47,226 nt of DNA from Deltaproteobacteria bacterium. GTDB lineage: Bacteria; Desulfobacterota; Dissulfuribacteria; Dissulfuribacterales; QOAL01. The notes below the pieces were generated by a model. The model was not told the DNA's origin. It saw only the letters and a program-made list of their open reading frames with translations, and did not search any database. The stretch is taken from the NCBI GenBank assembly GCA_015494395.1, contig WGBG01000088.1, positions 1 to 47,226 of the forward strand. Reading direction: 5' to 3'. The translations under genes and the position numbers were made by a program. Positions 6,989 to 14,885 of the stretch are shown here, in pieces. Position 1 is the first letter of the stretch. Every line of letters begins with the position of its first letter.

Positions 6989-9742
6989 ATGTTAATAAGG
7001 TCACTTAAATCACTTTTTGCTCCCGAGCGTATAGCTGTTAACGGTTTTACTGCTACAGGGGAATGTCCAGGTACAATGGTGCTGCGGAATATCCTGACTG
7101 CGGATTTCAAGGGGGTGGTCTATCCACTTCATTCAGGCAGGGTCTCTGTCAGGGGTATCCCAGCCTTTGGCAGCCTTGAACAGATCGGGGAGCCGGTGGA
7201 CCTCATTGTGCTGGCTGGGCCTCCTGATGACGTACCTAAAGAGCTTGAGAGAGCAGCAAAGGCGGGTGTCGGGGCCGCAATCGTGCTTGCAAATGATTTT
7301 CGTTCCAGGATGAAGGCACCTGAGATACTCATGGAAGCAATAAAGGATATATCAGACAGATATGCTCTCCCTGTGCTTGGCCCAAACTCCCTTGGTCTCC
7401 AGCGCCCCAGGAGCGGACTCAATATCAGTATGGCGCACAAGTGTCCTCCGCCAGGCCGTCTTGCCTTTGTCTCACAGAGCGCAACCCTTGCAAACGGTAT
7501 CCTTGATTTTGCAGCATCCAAGAATGTGGGTCTCAGCACCTTTGTGTCGGTTGGCGCCCAGGCCTCTGTTGATATTGCTGACATTATTGATTTCCTGGCT
7601 GTTGATCCGTTTACCAGAGGCATAGTTCTCTATCTTGAATCTGTGCTTGATGGACGAAAGTTTGTCAGCGCTGCCAGGGCATTTGCAAAGACCAAACCCC
7701 TGGTTGTGGTAAAGGGAGGCAGGTACTTTGAATCCAGGCAGGCTGCGCTGACCCATTCAGGTGTGCTTGCAGGTGAGGATCTGGTTTATGATGCGGTGTT
7801 TAAGCGTGCCGGTATGGTGCGGGTGGACGAGATTCTGGAGCTTTTTAATGTCTCTGAGGCAATATCCAAGCAGCCTGCACCTGTGTCAAGCAGGCTTGCA
7901 ATCATCAGCAATGCAGGGGGGCCTGCGGTTATGGCAACGGATATGCTTATCAAGATGGGCGGACATCTGGCACAGCTGAACGCTGGGGAAAAGAAAGAGA
8001 TCAGGGATGTGCTGCCCAAGTGGGCAACAGTGGAAAATCCGGTTGATCTGCTTTCAGACGCATCTGCTCAGCGTTATGCAACAGCACTTGAGACATGCCT
8101 CAGGAGCAGAGGAACAGATGGAGTGCTGGTAATTCTGACCCCACAGTTTGCCACAGCACCAGAGGAGACAGCGGCAAAGCTGGTGGAAATATCAAAGAAA
8201 TATCCCAAAAAGCCGGTTCTTGCCTGCTGGATGGGGAGCGAGATAATGAGTCAGGGCAGGGAGCTTCTTAACAGGGGAGGGATTCCCACCTTCGTGACCC
8301 CCGAGCATGCAGTAAAGAGCTTTGTTTACCTCTACAGGCATGATCGTATTGTAAAACTGCTTACAGAGACCCCGGCCAACATAATTGATGATTTTGCCCC
8401 TGATTACCAGGTGGTAGAGGAGATCTTTGCAAGGGCTGCTTCAGAAAAACGTTTTCTCCTTACAGAGCGTGAATCCAAGGAGATATTTGAGGCATATCAT
8501 ATACCTTCGCCGCCAATGGAGCTTGCCAGCACTCCTGAGGAGGCGCTTGAAATCGCAAGGGGCATGGGGTTTCCGGTGGTAATGAAGCTGGAGTCCCATG
8601 ATGTTACCCACAAGGGCAGTGTTGGAGGAGTGCTGCTTAATGTGGAAGAGTCCCAGGTAAAAGAATCATTTGAAACCATACTGAACAACCTTAAAGAGAC
8701 AAGGCCTGATGCCCACTTTGCCGGTGTGACGCTGCAGCCCATGATTCACTGGCCAGGCATTGAGCTTGCACTTGGCGCAAAACGGGACCCTACCTTTGGC
8801 TCGGTTATACTCTTTGGTGCAGGGGGCAAGCTGTTTGAGGCTATGGAAGACTTTGCCGTGGGCCTGCCGCCCCTTAATCAGAATCTTGCAGCGCAGCTCA
8901 TGCAGGATACCCGCATCTGTCGTTATGAGCGCTCAACCAAAACGCTGGGCATTCCCTTTGAACTGCTTGAGCAGATACTGGTGAAATTTTCAAATTTCAT
9001 TACGGATTTTCCACAGGTTCTGGAGGTGGATATTAACCCCTTTTATGCAGGCAGGCATGGCGGGCTTTGCCTGGATGGCAGAATTGTGCTTGACCATACC
9101 ATTGTTGACGGTATCAGAAGATTTCGTGGAGGCGCGCCGGAACATCTTGCCATTGCTCCCTATCCTGTACAGTTTACCTGGAAGGCAAAGATGCGGGATG
9201 GCACGCCATATACCATCCGCCCGATAAAACCTGAAGATGAGCCCCTGATGAACGAGCTCTTTAATACCTTTTCAGCAGAGACCATCCTGTTGAGATTTTT
9301 CCAGCCAATCAAGGAGCTTAGCCATGAGAACCTGGTGCGCTACTGCCAGGTGGACTACTACAGGGAACTTGCACTTGTAGCAGAAATCAGGGAAGACGGA
9401 AGGAAGAGGATTGTGGGCTCAGGGAGGATAACAATGCTTCCTGACCGTGAGTCCGCTGAGCTTGCCTTTGCCGTTGGTGATCCCTGGCAGGGTCAGGCCA
9501 TTGGAACCGAGCTTATGAAGAGAACTCTTGAGGCAGCTCAAAAATCCGGCATAAAGACCATTTATATGAACGTATTAAGACAAAATACCGCAATGAAGGG
9601 CCTTGCTGAAAAGTTCGGTTTTTATCCTGTTCCCTCTGACGATAATGACATTCTGGTGTACCGTCTGGACCTGGGCAGTGAGGCAAAGAAAAAGAAGACC
9701 TCAAAGGCTAGGAAAAAGAAGACGGCCAATAAGAGAAGGTAG
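6989..9742 (+). CDS. ADP-forming acyl-CoA (acetyl-CoA) synthetase fused to a GNAT acetyltransferase
   Basis: A 917-residue fusion. Order: CoA-binding Rossmann domain (~5-130, VYPLHSGRVSVRGIPAFGS); succinyl-CoA-ligase-like domains (~145-450, SQSATLANGILDFA, then ALTHSGVLAG, which holds a His at the phospho-His position); ATP-grasp domain (~480-700, GFPVVMKLESHDVTHK, GSVGGV, FGAGGKLFEAMEDFAVGLPP); and a GNAT domain (~735-890, IRPIKPEDEPLMNELF, GDPWQGQAIGTELM). ADP-forming synthetases make ATP from acetyl-CoA in anaerobes, or activate acetate. The same fusion in enteric Pat/YfiQ acts as a protein lysine acetyltransferase with an inactive synthetase part. Here the His is present, so both activities are possible. 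A ~20-residue lysine-rich tail (KKKKTSKARKKKTANKRR) ends the protein. No clear Shine-Dalgarno precedes the ATG. Stand-alone gene. Confidence 0.9.
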   Translation: MLIRSLKSLFAPERIAVNGFTATGECPGTMVLRNILTADFKGVVYPLHSGRVSVRGIPAFGSLEQIGEPVDLIVLAGPPDDVPKELERAAKAGVGAAIVLANDFRSRMKAPEILMEAIKDISDRYALPVLGPNSLGLQRPRSGLNISMAHKCPPPGRLAFVSQSATLANGILDFAASKNVGLSTFVSVGAQASVDIADIIDFLAVDPFTRGIVLYLESVLDGRKFVSAARAFAKTKPLVVVKGGRYFESRQAALTHSGVLAGEDLVYDAVFKRAGMVRVDEILELFNVSEAISKQPAPVSSRLAIISNAGGPAVMATDMLIKMGGHLAQLNAGEKKEIRDVLPKWATVENPVDLLSDASAQRYATALETCLRSRGTDGVLVILTPQFATAPEETAAKLVEISKKYPKKPVLACWMGSEIMSQGRELLNRGGIPTFVTPEHAVKSFVYLYRHDRIVKLLTETPANIIDDFAPDYQVVEEIFARAASEKRFLLTERESKEIFEAYHIPSPPMELASTPEEALEIARGMGFPVVMKLESHDVTHKGSVGGVLLNVEESQVKESFETILNNLKETRPDAHFAGVTLQPMIHWPGIELALGAKRDPTFGSVILFGAGGKLFEAMEDFAVGLPPLNQNLAAQLMQDTRICRYERSTKTLGIPFELLEQILVKFSNFITDFPQVLEVDINPFYAGRHGGLCLDGRIVLDHTIVDGIRRFRGGAPEHLAIAPYPVQFTWKAKMRDGTPYTIRPIKPEDEPLMNELFNTFSAETILLRFFQPIKELSHENLVRYCQVDYYRELALVAEIREDGRKRIVGSGRITMLPDRESAELAFAVGDPWQGQAIGTELMKRTLEAAQKSGIKTIYMNVLRQNTAMKGLAEKFGFYPVPSDDNDILVYRLDLGSEAKKKKTSKARKKKTANKRR

Positions 9743-9780
9743 AGCCAGAGTGGCTACTGGGCAGTTTTGAAGACTTTTGT

Positions 9781-9810
9781 ATTTTTCAACAATATATTTT
9801 TCAACAATAT
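9781..9810 (+). repeat. Two perfect tandem 15-bp repeats upstream of the secreted mosaic gene
   Basis: ATTTTTCAACAATAT occurs twice head to tail (9781-9795, 9796-9810), about 100 bases before the start at 9914. It could be a regulator-binding pair or UP-like AT-rich DNA, or a slippage product. Confidence 0.6.
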
Positions 9811-9913
9811 AATGTATTATTTATTATATAGCGTAAAAGTAGGATAATGGCATACTTATACCACTATTTGCCCCTGCGCCTATTAATTTAGGCCTTTCAA
9901 GGAGGAGATTACA

Positions 9914-12900
9914 ATGAAAAAGGCCAGAGTATTAACAGCATTTTTTACAATTATAGCTCTGTTGGCTATTTTATGCCCTGTGGCAGGTGCTTGGACCTAT
10001 AGCATCCGTCAGGTGGAGTACGTGGGCAGTTCTGATATTATCGGGACAAAGAATGGCAAGACGTATTCCTTCCGCGTAGGGGTAATAACCAATGACAGTG
10101 CCCAAGCCATGCCGCTGGAACTCAGGTTTAACTATCTTGAAAATTTCATAGGCCAGTTCTGGTACAGCATTGATGACGGGGCAAGCTGGATTGAGGTTCC
10201 AAAGGGGGCGCCATCTGCCACAGTGCCTGACGTTGCCCCAGGCGCTTCAGTGCAGGTTCGTGCAGTAATCAACTACTATCGCTATCTCTCCACGTCCCCA
10301 TGGGGAGATGCTGACCAGAGCATTGGAGATGACTACTACTTTGCCTTTGCCCCGGGTGGCAGGTACTACCAGCCCGGGACCACCAATGTTGATAAAACAG
10401 GTTTTGTTATTGTAACAAATGTGCCGTCTTCCGGTGCCTGGACCTATAGCATCCGTCAGGTCGAATACGTGGGCAGTTTTGATATTATCGGGACAAAGAA
10501 TGGCAAGACGTATTCTTTCAGGGTAGGGGTGATAACCAATGCCAGCTCTGATGCCATGCCGCTGGAGCTCAGGTTTAACTATCTTGAAAATTTCATAGGC
10601 CAGTTCTGGTACAGCATTGATGACGGGGCAAGCTGGATTGAGGTTCCAAAGGGGGCGCTATCTGCTACAGTGCCTGATGTTGCCCCAGGCGCTTCAGTGC
10701 AGGTTCGTGCAGTAATCAACTACTATCGCTATCTCTCTACGTCCCCCTGGGGAGAGGCTGACCAGAGCATTGGAGATGACTACTACTTTGCCTTTGCCCC
10801 GGGTGGCAGGTACTACGAACCCGGGACCACCAATGTTGATAAAACAGGTTTTGTCATCGTGGTGGCCTATTCAGAGCCCCCAGAGGATCTAGACAACGAT
10901 GGCCAGACCGTGAGCCAGGGCGACTGCAATGACAATGATCCCTCCATCTATACAGGAGCACCTGAAATATGCGGAGATGGTATTGACCAGGATTGTGACG
11001 GTGCGGACCTGGCCTGCCTGGTACAGACTGTGACATCGGCAGGAGGGCTTGTATGGATGGACAGAAATCTTGGCGCTTTCCGTGCTGCTTCAAGCATGAC
11101 AGATGAGTGGGCCTTTGGTGATTATTACCAGTGGGGCAGGGGCGCTGACGGGCATGAGAAGAAAGACAGCAACGTAACCTCTTTACTCAGCACTGATGAT
11201 AATCCGGGGCACGGTGATTTTATCACCACCGATACAGCTCCATACGACTGGAGAGCTCCACAGAATGATAACCTGTGGCAGGGTGAGGCAGGAATAAACA
11301 ACCCATGCCCTCCCGGCTTCAGGCTGCCAACTGCTACGGAATTCAGCATTGAAAGGGCATCATGGTCTTCCAGCAACCCTGATGCCTATCCCTTTGAGCT
11401 TGCTTTTGCCTCGCCGCTTAAACTTGTGGGCGCTGGCGCACGCTTTACCAACGGAAGTTTACATCCCGGAAATCACTGGGGGAATTACTGGACCAGCACG
11501 GTGGCTGGCACAGAGGCGCGAATTTTTGAGTTTGATGCGGCATGGGCAGGCATTCGCTCCGAGTACCGTTCCCAGGGAAGCAGTGTGCGCTGTATCCAGG
11601 ATTATTCTGACCAGGACATGGATGGCGATGGTCAGAGTGCAAATGATGGAGACTGTAATGACCTGGACAACACCATTTATGCAGGTGCGCCTGAGATATG
11701 CGAAGATGGCATTGACCAGGACTGTGATGGTGAAGATGCCGTGTGTCCTGACGCAGATGGAGACGGACAGACTGCTGCCCAGGGTGACTGCAATGATGAA
11801 GACAGCACCATTTACAGGGGTGCGCCGGAGATATGCGGGGACAGCATTGACCAGGACTGTGATGGATGGGACAGACCCTGCGGACTGCCGGAAGGTGCGG
11901 TTCTATCAGCAGGTCAGATATGGCTTGACCGCAATCTTGGGGCATCTCGCGTGGCTCTAAGCGCAAATGATACCGAGGCATACGGCGACCTTTACCAGTG
12001 GGGGAGGCTTGCCGATGGACACGAGAAGCGTACCAGTGCAATCACTAATGACCGGAGCAGGAACGATGTGCCAGGCCATGGTGATTTCATCGCCACAAGC
12101 ATTTCTCCGTTTGACTGGAGATATGCTCAGAATAATGATTTGTGGCAGGGTGTGGACGGCATCAACAATCCCTGTCCGTCCGGTTACAGACTGCCCACGG
12201 CTACAGAGCTTGAAATAGAGAGGCTTTCCTGGAAGACAAGGAATGCAGCCGGTGCCTTCAACTCTCCTGCCAGATTTGTCAAGGCAGGTTACCGTGATCC
12301 GCGTACCGGGGAAATAATGGACACGGGAAACGTGATGAAGTACTGGTCAAGCACCGTTGCCGGTACTCATGCAGAATACCTGTATGCCAGTGAGAATAAC
12401 TCCGGGATCTACCATTACGGAAGGGCGGAGGGCAACAGCGTCCGCTGTATCATGGACAATAATCCTGACCTGGATATTGACCAGGACGGCCAGACCGCAA
12501 ATGATGGTGACTGTGATGATCTTGATGTCAATATTTATGCAGGTGCGCCTGAGGTTTGTGAAGACGGCATAGACCAGGACTGCGACGGACTTGATGCCCC
12601 GTGCACAGATAATGATGGAGATGGACAGGCAGTGAGCCAGGGTGACTGTAATGACTCTGATAATTCCATTTATACCGGGGCCCCGGAGATATGCGGAGAT
12701 GGGATCGACCAGGATTGTGATGGTGAGGATGAACCTTGCCCTGTAACCGTTACATCAGCAGGCCAGGTCTGGATGGATCGGAATCTTGGTGCATCACGGC
12801 AAGCCACAAGTTATGATGATCCTCAGGCCTTTGGTGATCTGTACCAGTGGGGCCGTCTTAAGGACGGTCATGAGAAGCGGACAAGCGAAACCACCGCAAA

Positions 12901-13324
12901 CCGAAGCAATCTGGATGTGCCAGGGCACGGCGATTTCATTACCGTTTCCTCCCCGTATTCCAATTGGCGGGAACCTGAGAACGACAACCTGTGGCAGGGT
13001 GAATCCGGTATCAACAATCCCTGTCCATCAGGTTTCAGGCTGCCTACTGCAACCGAGCTTCAAGTGGAAAGGGCATCCTGGCAGCCTCAAAATTCCGCTG
13101 GTGCCTATGCCTCTCCAGCCAAGTTCGTTGTTGGTGGTTACAGGGATGCTGAAACAGGTGATGTAGAGGTGGCAGGCAGGGAAGGGTATTACTGGTCAAG
13201 CACCGTTACCGAGCGTCGTTTTGGTAAAAGGGCTGATTATCTGGTGATAAGGCCTGGCAACACCGAAATGTCTTACGTGAATAACCAGGCTACAGGCCAG
13301 AGTGTGCGTTGTATTCAGGATTAA
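9914..13324 (+). CDS. Large secreted mosaic protein: duplicated N-domain, MopE-type motifs, FISUMP domains
   Basis: A 1136-residue exported protein. Residues 1-26 are a signal peptide (MKKARVLTAFFTIIALLAIL..AGA). Two near-identical ~145-residue beta-rich units follow (~27-170 and ~176-318, each starting WTYSIRQVEYVGS); I do not recognise their family. The rest alternates five MopE-type putative metal-binding units (pattern DxDGQTxxxGDCNDxDxxIY, GAPEICGDGIDQDCDG) with three ~190-residue FISUMP domains (WMDRNLGA.. YQWGR..DGHEK, NNPCPSGFRLPTATEL, YWSSTV, SVRCIQD). Order: N-N-Mop-F-Mop2-F-Mop2-F. MopE motifs are proposed to bind calcium or copper; FISUMP domains are surface or secreted modules of unclear role. 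No membrane anchor or sorting tail is visible. GGAGGA lies 7 bases before the ATG. A strong terminator follows, so it is probably monocistronic. Confidence 0.88.
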   Translation: MKKARVLTAFFTIIALLAILCPVAGAWTYSIRQVEYVGSSDIIGTKNGKTYSFRVGVITNDSAQAMPLELRFNYLENFIGQFWYSIDDGASWIEVPKGAPSATVPDVAPGASVQVRAVINYYRYLSTSPWGDADQSIGDDYYFAFAPGGRYYQPGTTNVDKTGFVIVTNVPSSGAWTYSIRQVEYVGSFDIIGTKNGKTYSFRVGVITNASSDAMPLELRFNYLENFIGQFWYSIDDGASWIEVPKGALSATVPDVAPGASVQVRAVINYYRYLSTSPWGEADQSIGDDYYFAFAPGGRYYEPGTTNVDKTGFVIVVAYSEPPEDLDNDGQTVSQGDCNDNDPSIYTGAPEICGDGIDQDCDGADLACLVQTVTSAGGLVWMDRNLGAFRAASSMTDEWAFGDYYQWGRGADGHEKKDSNVTSLLSTDDNPGHGDFITTDTAPYDWRAPQNDNLWQGEAGINNPCPPGFRLPTATEFSIERASWSSSNPDAYPFELAFASPLKLVGAGARFTNGSLHPGNHWGNYWTSTVAGTEARIFEFDAAWAGIRSEYRSQGSSVRCIQDYSDQDMDGDGQSANDGDCNDLDNTIYAGAPEICEDGIDQDCDGEDAVCPDADGDGQTAAQGDCNDEDSTIYRGAPEICGDSIDQDCDGWDRPCGLPEGAVLSAGQIWLDRNLGASRVALSANDTEAYGDLYQWGRLADGHEKRTSAITNDRSRNDVPGHGDFIATSISPFDWRYAQNNDLWQGVDGINNPCPSGYRLPTATELEIERLSWKTRNAAGAFNSPARFVKAGYRDPRTGEIMDTGNVMKYWSSTVAGTHAEYLYASENNSGIYHYGRAEGNSVRCIMDNNPDLDIDQDGQTANDGDCDDLDVNIYAGAPEVCEDGIDQDCDGLDAPCTDNDGDGQAVSQGDCNDSDNSIYTGAPEICGDGIDQDCDGEDEPCPVTVTSAGQVWMDRNLGASRQATSYDDPQAFGDLYQWGRLKDGHEKRTSETTANRSNLDVPGHGDFITVSSPYSNWREPENDNLWQGESGINNPCPSGFRLPTATELQVERASWQPQNSAGAYASPAKFVVGGYRDAETGDVEVAGREGYYWSSTVTERRFGKRADYLVIRPGNTEMSYVNNQATGQSVRCIQD
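9989..10862 (+). repeat. Near-identical tandem duplication inside the secreted mosaic gene
   Basis: Two units (about 9989-10421 and 10436-10862, period 447 bases or 149 codons) encode the N-terminal domain twice. Long stretches match exactly or with single third-position changes, for example around TTTCATAGGCCAGTTCTGGT. The near-identity at silent sites points to recent duplication or gene conversion rather than an old domain repeat. Confidence 0.9.
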
Positions 13325-13354
13325 TATACACCTGAAGAGTGTAAGCCTTTCTTA

Positions 13355-13386
13355 CCGCCGTACCAATTCAGGTGCGGCGGTTTTTT
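13355..13386 (+). terminator. Rho-independent terminator after the secreted mosaic gene
   Basis: A 10-bp stem CCGCCGTACC / GGTGCGGCGG (one G-T pair) with loop AATTCA is followed by six T residues. It lies 30 bases after the stop codon. Confidence 0.92.
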
Positions 13387-13428
13387 ATTGTTGTGTATGC
13401 TTTGGTGCTGCTTTGAATAATAATTTGT

Positions 13429-13655
13429 GTAACTGTTCAGCGTATTGATGGTAATTGAGGTTAGTGAATGGCCTTGTTTTTCCGTTCCGGTGAACAATTT
13501 CTTGTTTTTCTAAGGCTTGCTACGCCAAAATCGCGAAACTCGCTCGTACCTCGCTCAGACAGACGCGATTTTTATGGCTGCGCTTCGCCAAGAAAAACTA
13601 CGAAATTCTTCATAGTCACTCCAAAACAAGACCATTCACTACGCTGAATAGATAC
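13429..13655 (+). repeat. Family A inverted-repeat element (MITE-like) with 8-bp target duplication
   Basis: A 227-bp non-coding element begins GTAACTGTTCAGCG and ends CGCTGAATAGATAC. It is flanked by perfect 8-bp direct repeats TAATTTGT (13421-13428 and 13656-13663). The terminal arms are inverted relatives of each other (GAATGGCCTTGTTTT near the left, AAAACAAGACCATTC near the right). Inner blocks also pair (AATCGCG/CGCGATT; AATTTCTTG..TTTTCT with AGAAAAACTACGAAATT), so the whole element can fold into one long imperfect hairpin. It has no coding capacity. It sits just upstream of the gene at 13679 and probably replaced that gene's original leader. With the mosaic-gene terminator it accounts for the 13325-13678 gap. 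Confidence 0.88.
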
Positions 13656-13678
13656 TAATTTGTATAAATAATAATGAT

Positions 13679-14815
13679 ATGAAAACATGCTTTAATGTTG
13701 CCAAACTGCTGGTTTTGTTCTGGGCAGCCGGTTTGCAGGTTGCTATGGCATCGTTTGTCCTGGAGTCTGATCTGGAACCTAAGGAAGATGTCCATATAAC
13801 AGTAAAGATCTATGACGGCTTGAAAGAGGATGTTCTTTTCGAGGGGCCTTTAGCCTCAGGCACCAGGAAGATCATCAGCACAGGTTACCAGGGGCTTGCC
13901 CTGCTCACTTTTGAAAAGGGTCGCGTATTTCCTGTGATCCTTGGAAACAAGACCTTTGTTGTTCATATAAAGAGCAGACATGCCCTGCCCTCTTTTACCA
14001 ACAGTCCTGAAAATGAATTTTTTTATAAATTGCTTACGGGTTCAGAGCCTGGCCCTGAAAAATATGAATTTGCTTTGTTGATGATACAGGCAAAGAAAAT
14101 GCTTGGCGAGAGCCAGTCAATCCGGACTGTTCAAGAGCTGAAGGCAATGAAGGACAAATATCATGCCTTTGTTCGGCGCCATTATTCCCAACTGCGGTAC
14201 AGTGACATGCTGAGACGGCTGATTGCACAGTACTTTATGATGCATGAGTATGTTGTTTATCATGTAAAGGGAGAACCGGCTACAGCTATCAAAGCCAGAT
14301 TTAAAAAGGCGGTGCTGGAAGGGGTTAGGCAGTGGTTACAGCTCCTGAAACCCTTCATACCGGCCCATGAAATATTAAACTACTGTGTGTCACTGTATTA
14401 CCAACGGAGCATGGTGAGTCTTGCCCACCTGATTGTGAAAAAATTTAACCAGTACGCCTACTGCCCCGGTAACCCTGACAAAACTGTTATTCTCCCAAAA
14501 GATCTTGCAGTTGTGGATTCTGCTGGAAGAAACAGGGGGATGCTTGGTGATTTTGTGGACAAGGCTGTTGTGTCATTGGTTTCAGATGAGTGTTCAGTTT
14601 CAATGGTGGAAACAGTATTCAAGGCCCGTCAGTTGGCATCAGGGAAGAAGGAGGGGAAGATAATCGTGGTTCCAGTGGGGGAGCTGACCCGGGGGATTAT
14701 TGCAATGCGGAGAATGCTTGTAAAAGACAACATGCTATTTGTTAATGACCCACGAGGTTCCTACATAGAGGATGTTCGCCTGCCCTTTTTTCCTGAAGGG
14801 GCTGTCCAGAAATAA
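13679..14815 (+). CDS. Exported protein of unknown function with degenerate thioredoxin-like C-terminal region
   Basis: A 378-residue protein with an N-terminal signal (FNVAKLLVLFWAAGLQVAMA). Residues ~25-110 look beta-rich and resemble the N-terminal domain that precedes thioredoxin folds in some TlpA-like proteins. The middle (~120-260) is helical. Residues ~275-370 read like a thioredoxin fold: LAVVDSAGRNRGMLGDFVDK, then AVVSLVSDECSVSM where a CXXC would be expected, and a later MLFVNDPRGSYIEDVRLPFF. Only one Cys is kept, so it is unlikely to be a normal disulfide reductase. This assignment is tentative. There is no visible Shine-Dalgarno; the leader is AT-rich and abuts a family A element. 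It converges on the giant cytochrome gene, from which a perfect palindrome separates it. Confidence 0.6.
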   Translation: MKTCFNVAKLLVLFWAAGLQVAMASFVLESDLEPKEDVHITVKIYDGLKEDVLFEGPLASGTRKIISTGYQGLALLTFEKGRVFPVILGNKTFVVHIKSRHALPSFTNSPENEFFYKLLTGSEPGPEKYEFALLMIQAKKMLGESQSIRTVQELKAMKDKYHAFVRRHYSQLRYSDMLRRLIAQYFMMHEYVVYHVKGEPATAIKARFKKAVLEGVRQWLQLLKPFIPAHEILNYCVSLYYQRSMVSLAHLIVKKFNQYAYCPGNPDKTVILPKDLAVVDSAGRNRGMLGDFVDKAVVSLVSDECSVSMVETVFKARQLASGKKEGKIIVVPVGELTRGIIAMRRMLVKDNMLFVNDPRGSYIEDVRLPFFPEGAVQK

Positions 14816-14827
14816 AGAGAGTGATTT

Positions 14828-14854
14828 GGAGCAGGGTGCGCACCCTGCTCCTTT
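14828..14854. terminator. Perfect 24-bp palindrome between convergent genes, likely bidirectional terminator
   Basis: GGAGCAGGGTGC/GCACCCTGCTCC is a perfect 12-bp-arm palindrome with TTT after it on the plus strand and AAA T-rich sequence on the other side. It lies 12 bases after the stop at 14815 and 34 bases from the stop of the minus-strand cytochrome, so it likely terminates both. Confidence 0.75.
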
Positions 14855-14885
14855 AAGCTTTGAGTTATTTTTATCCGATTTTATG

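Noticed and set aside
12000-12700. Repetitive Asp/Cys-rich DNA in the mosaic gene considered as a CRISPR-like or satellite array
   Set aside because: The periodicity is fully explained by in-frame MopE-type protein motifs.
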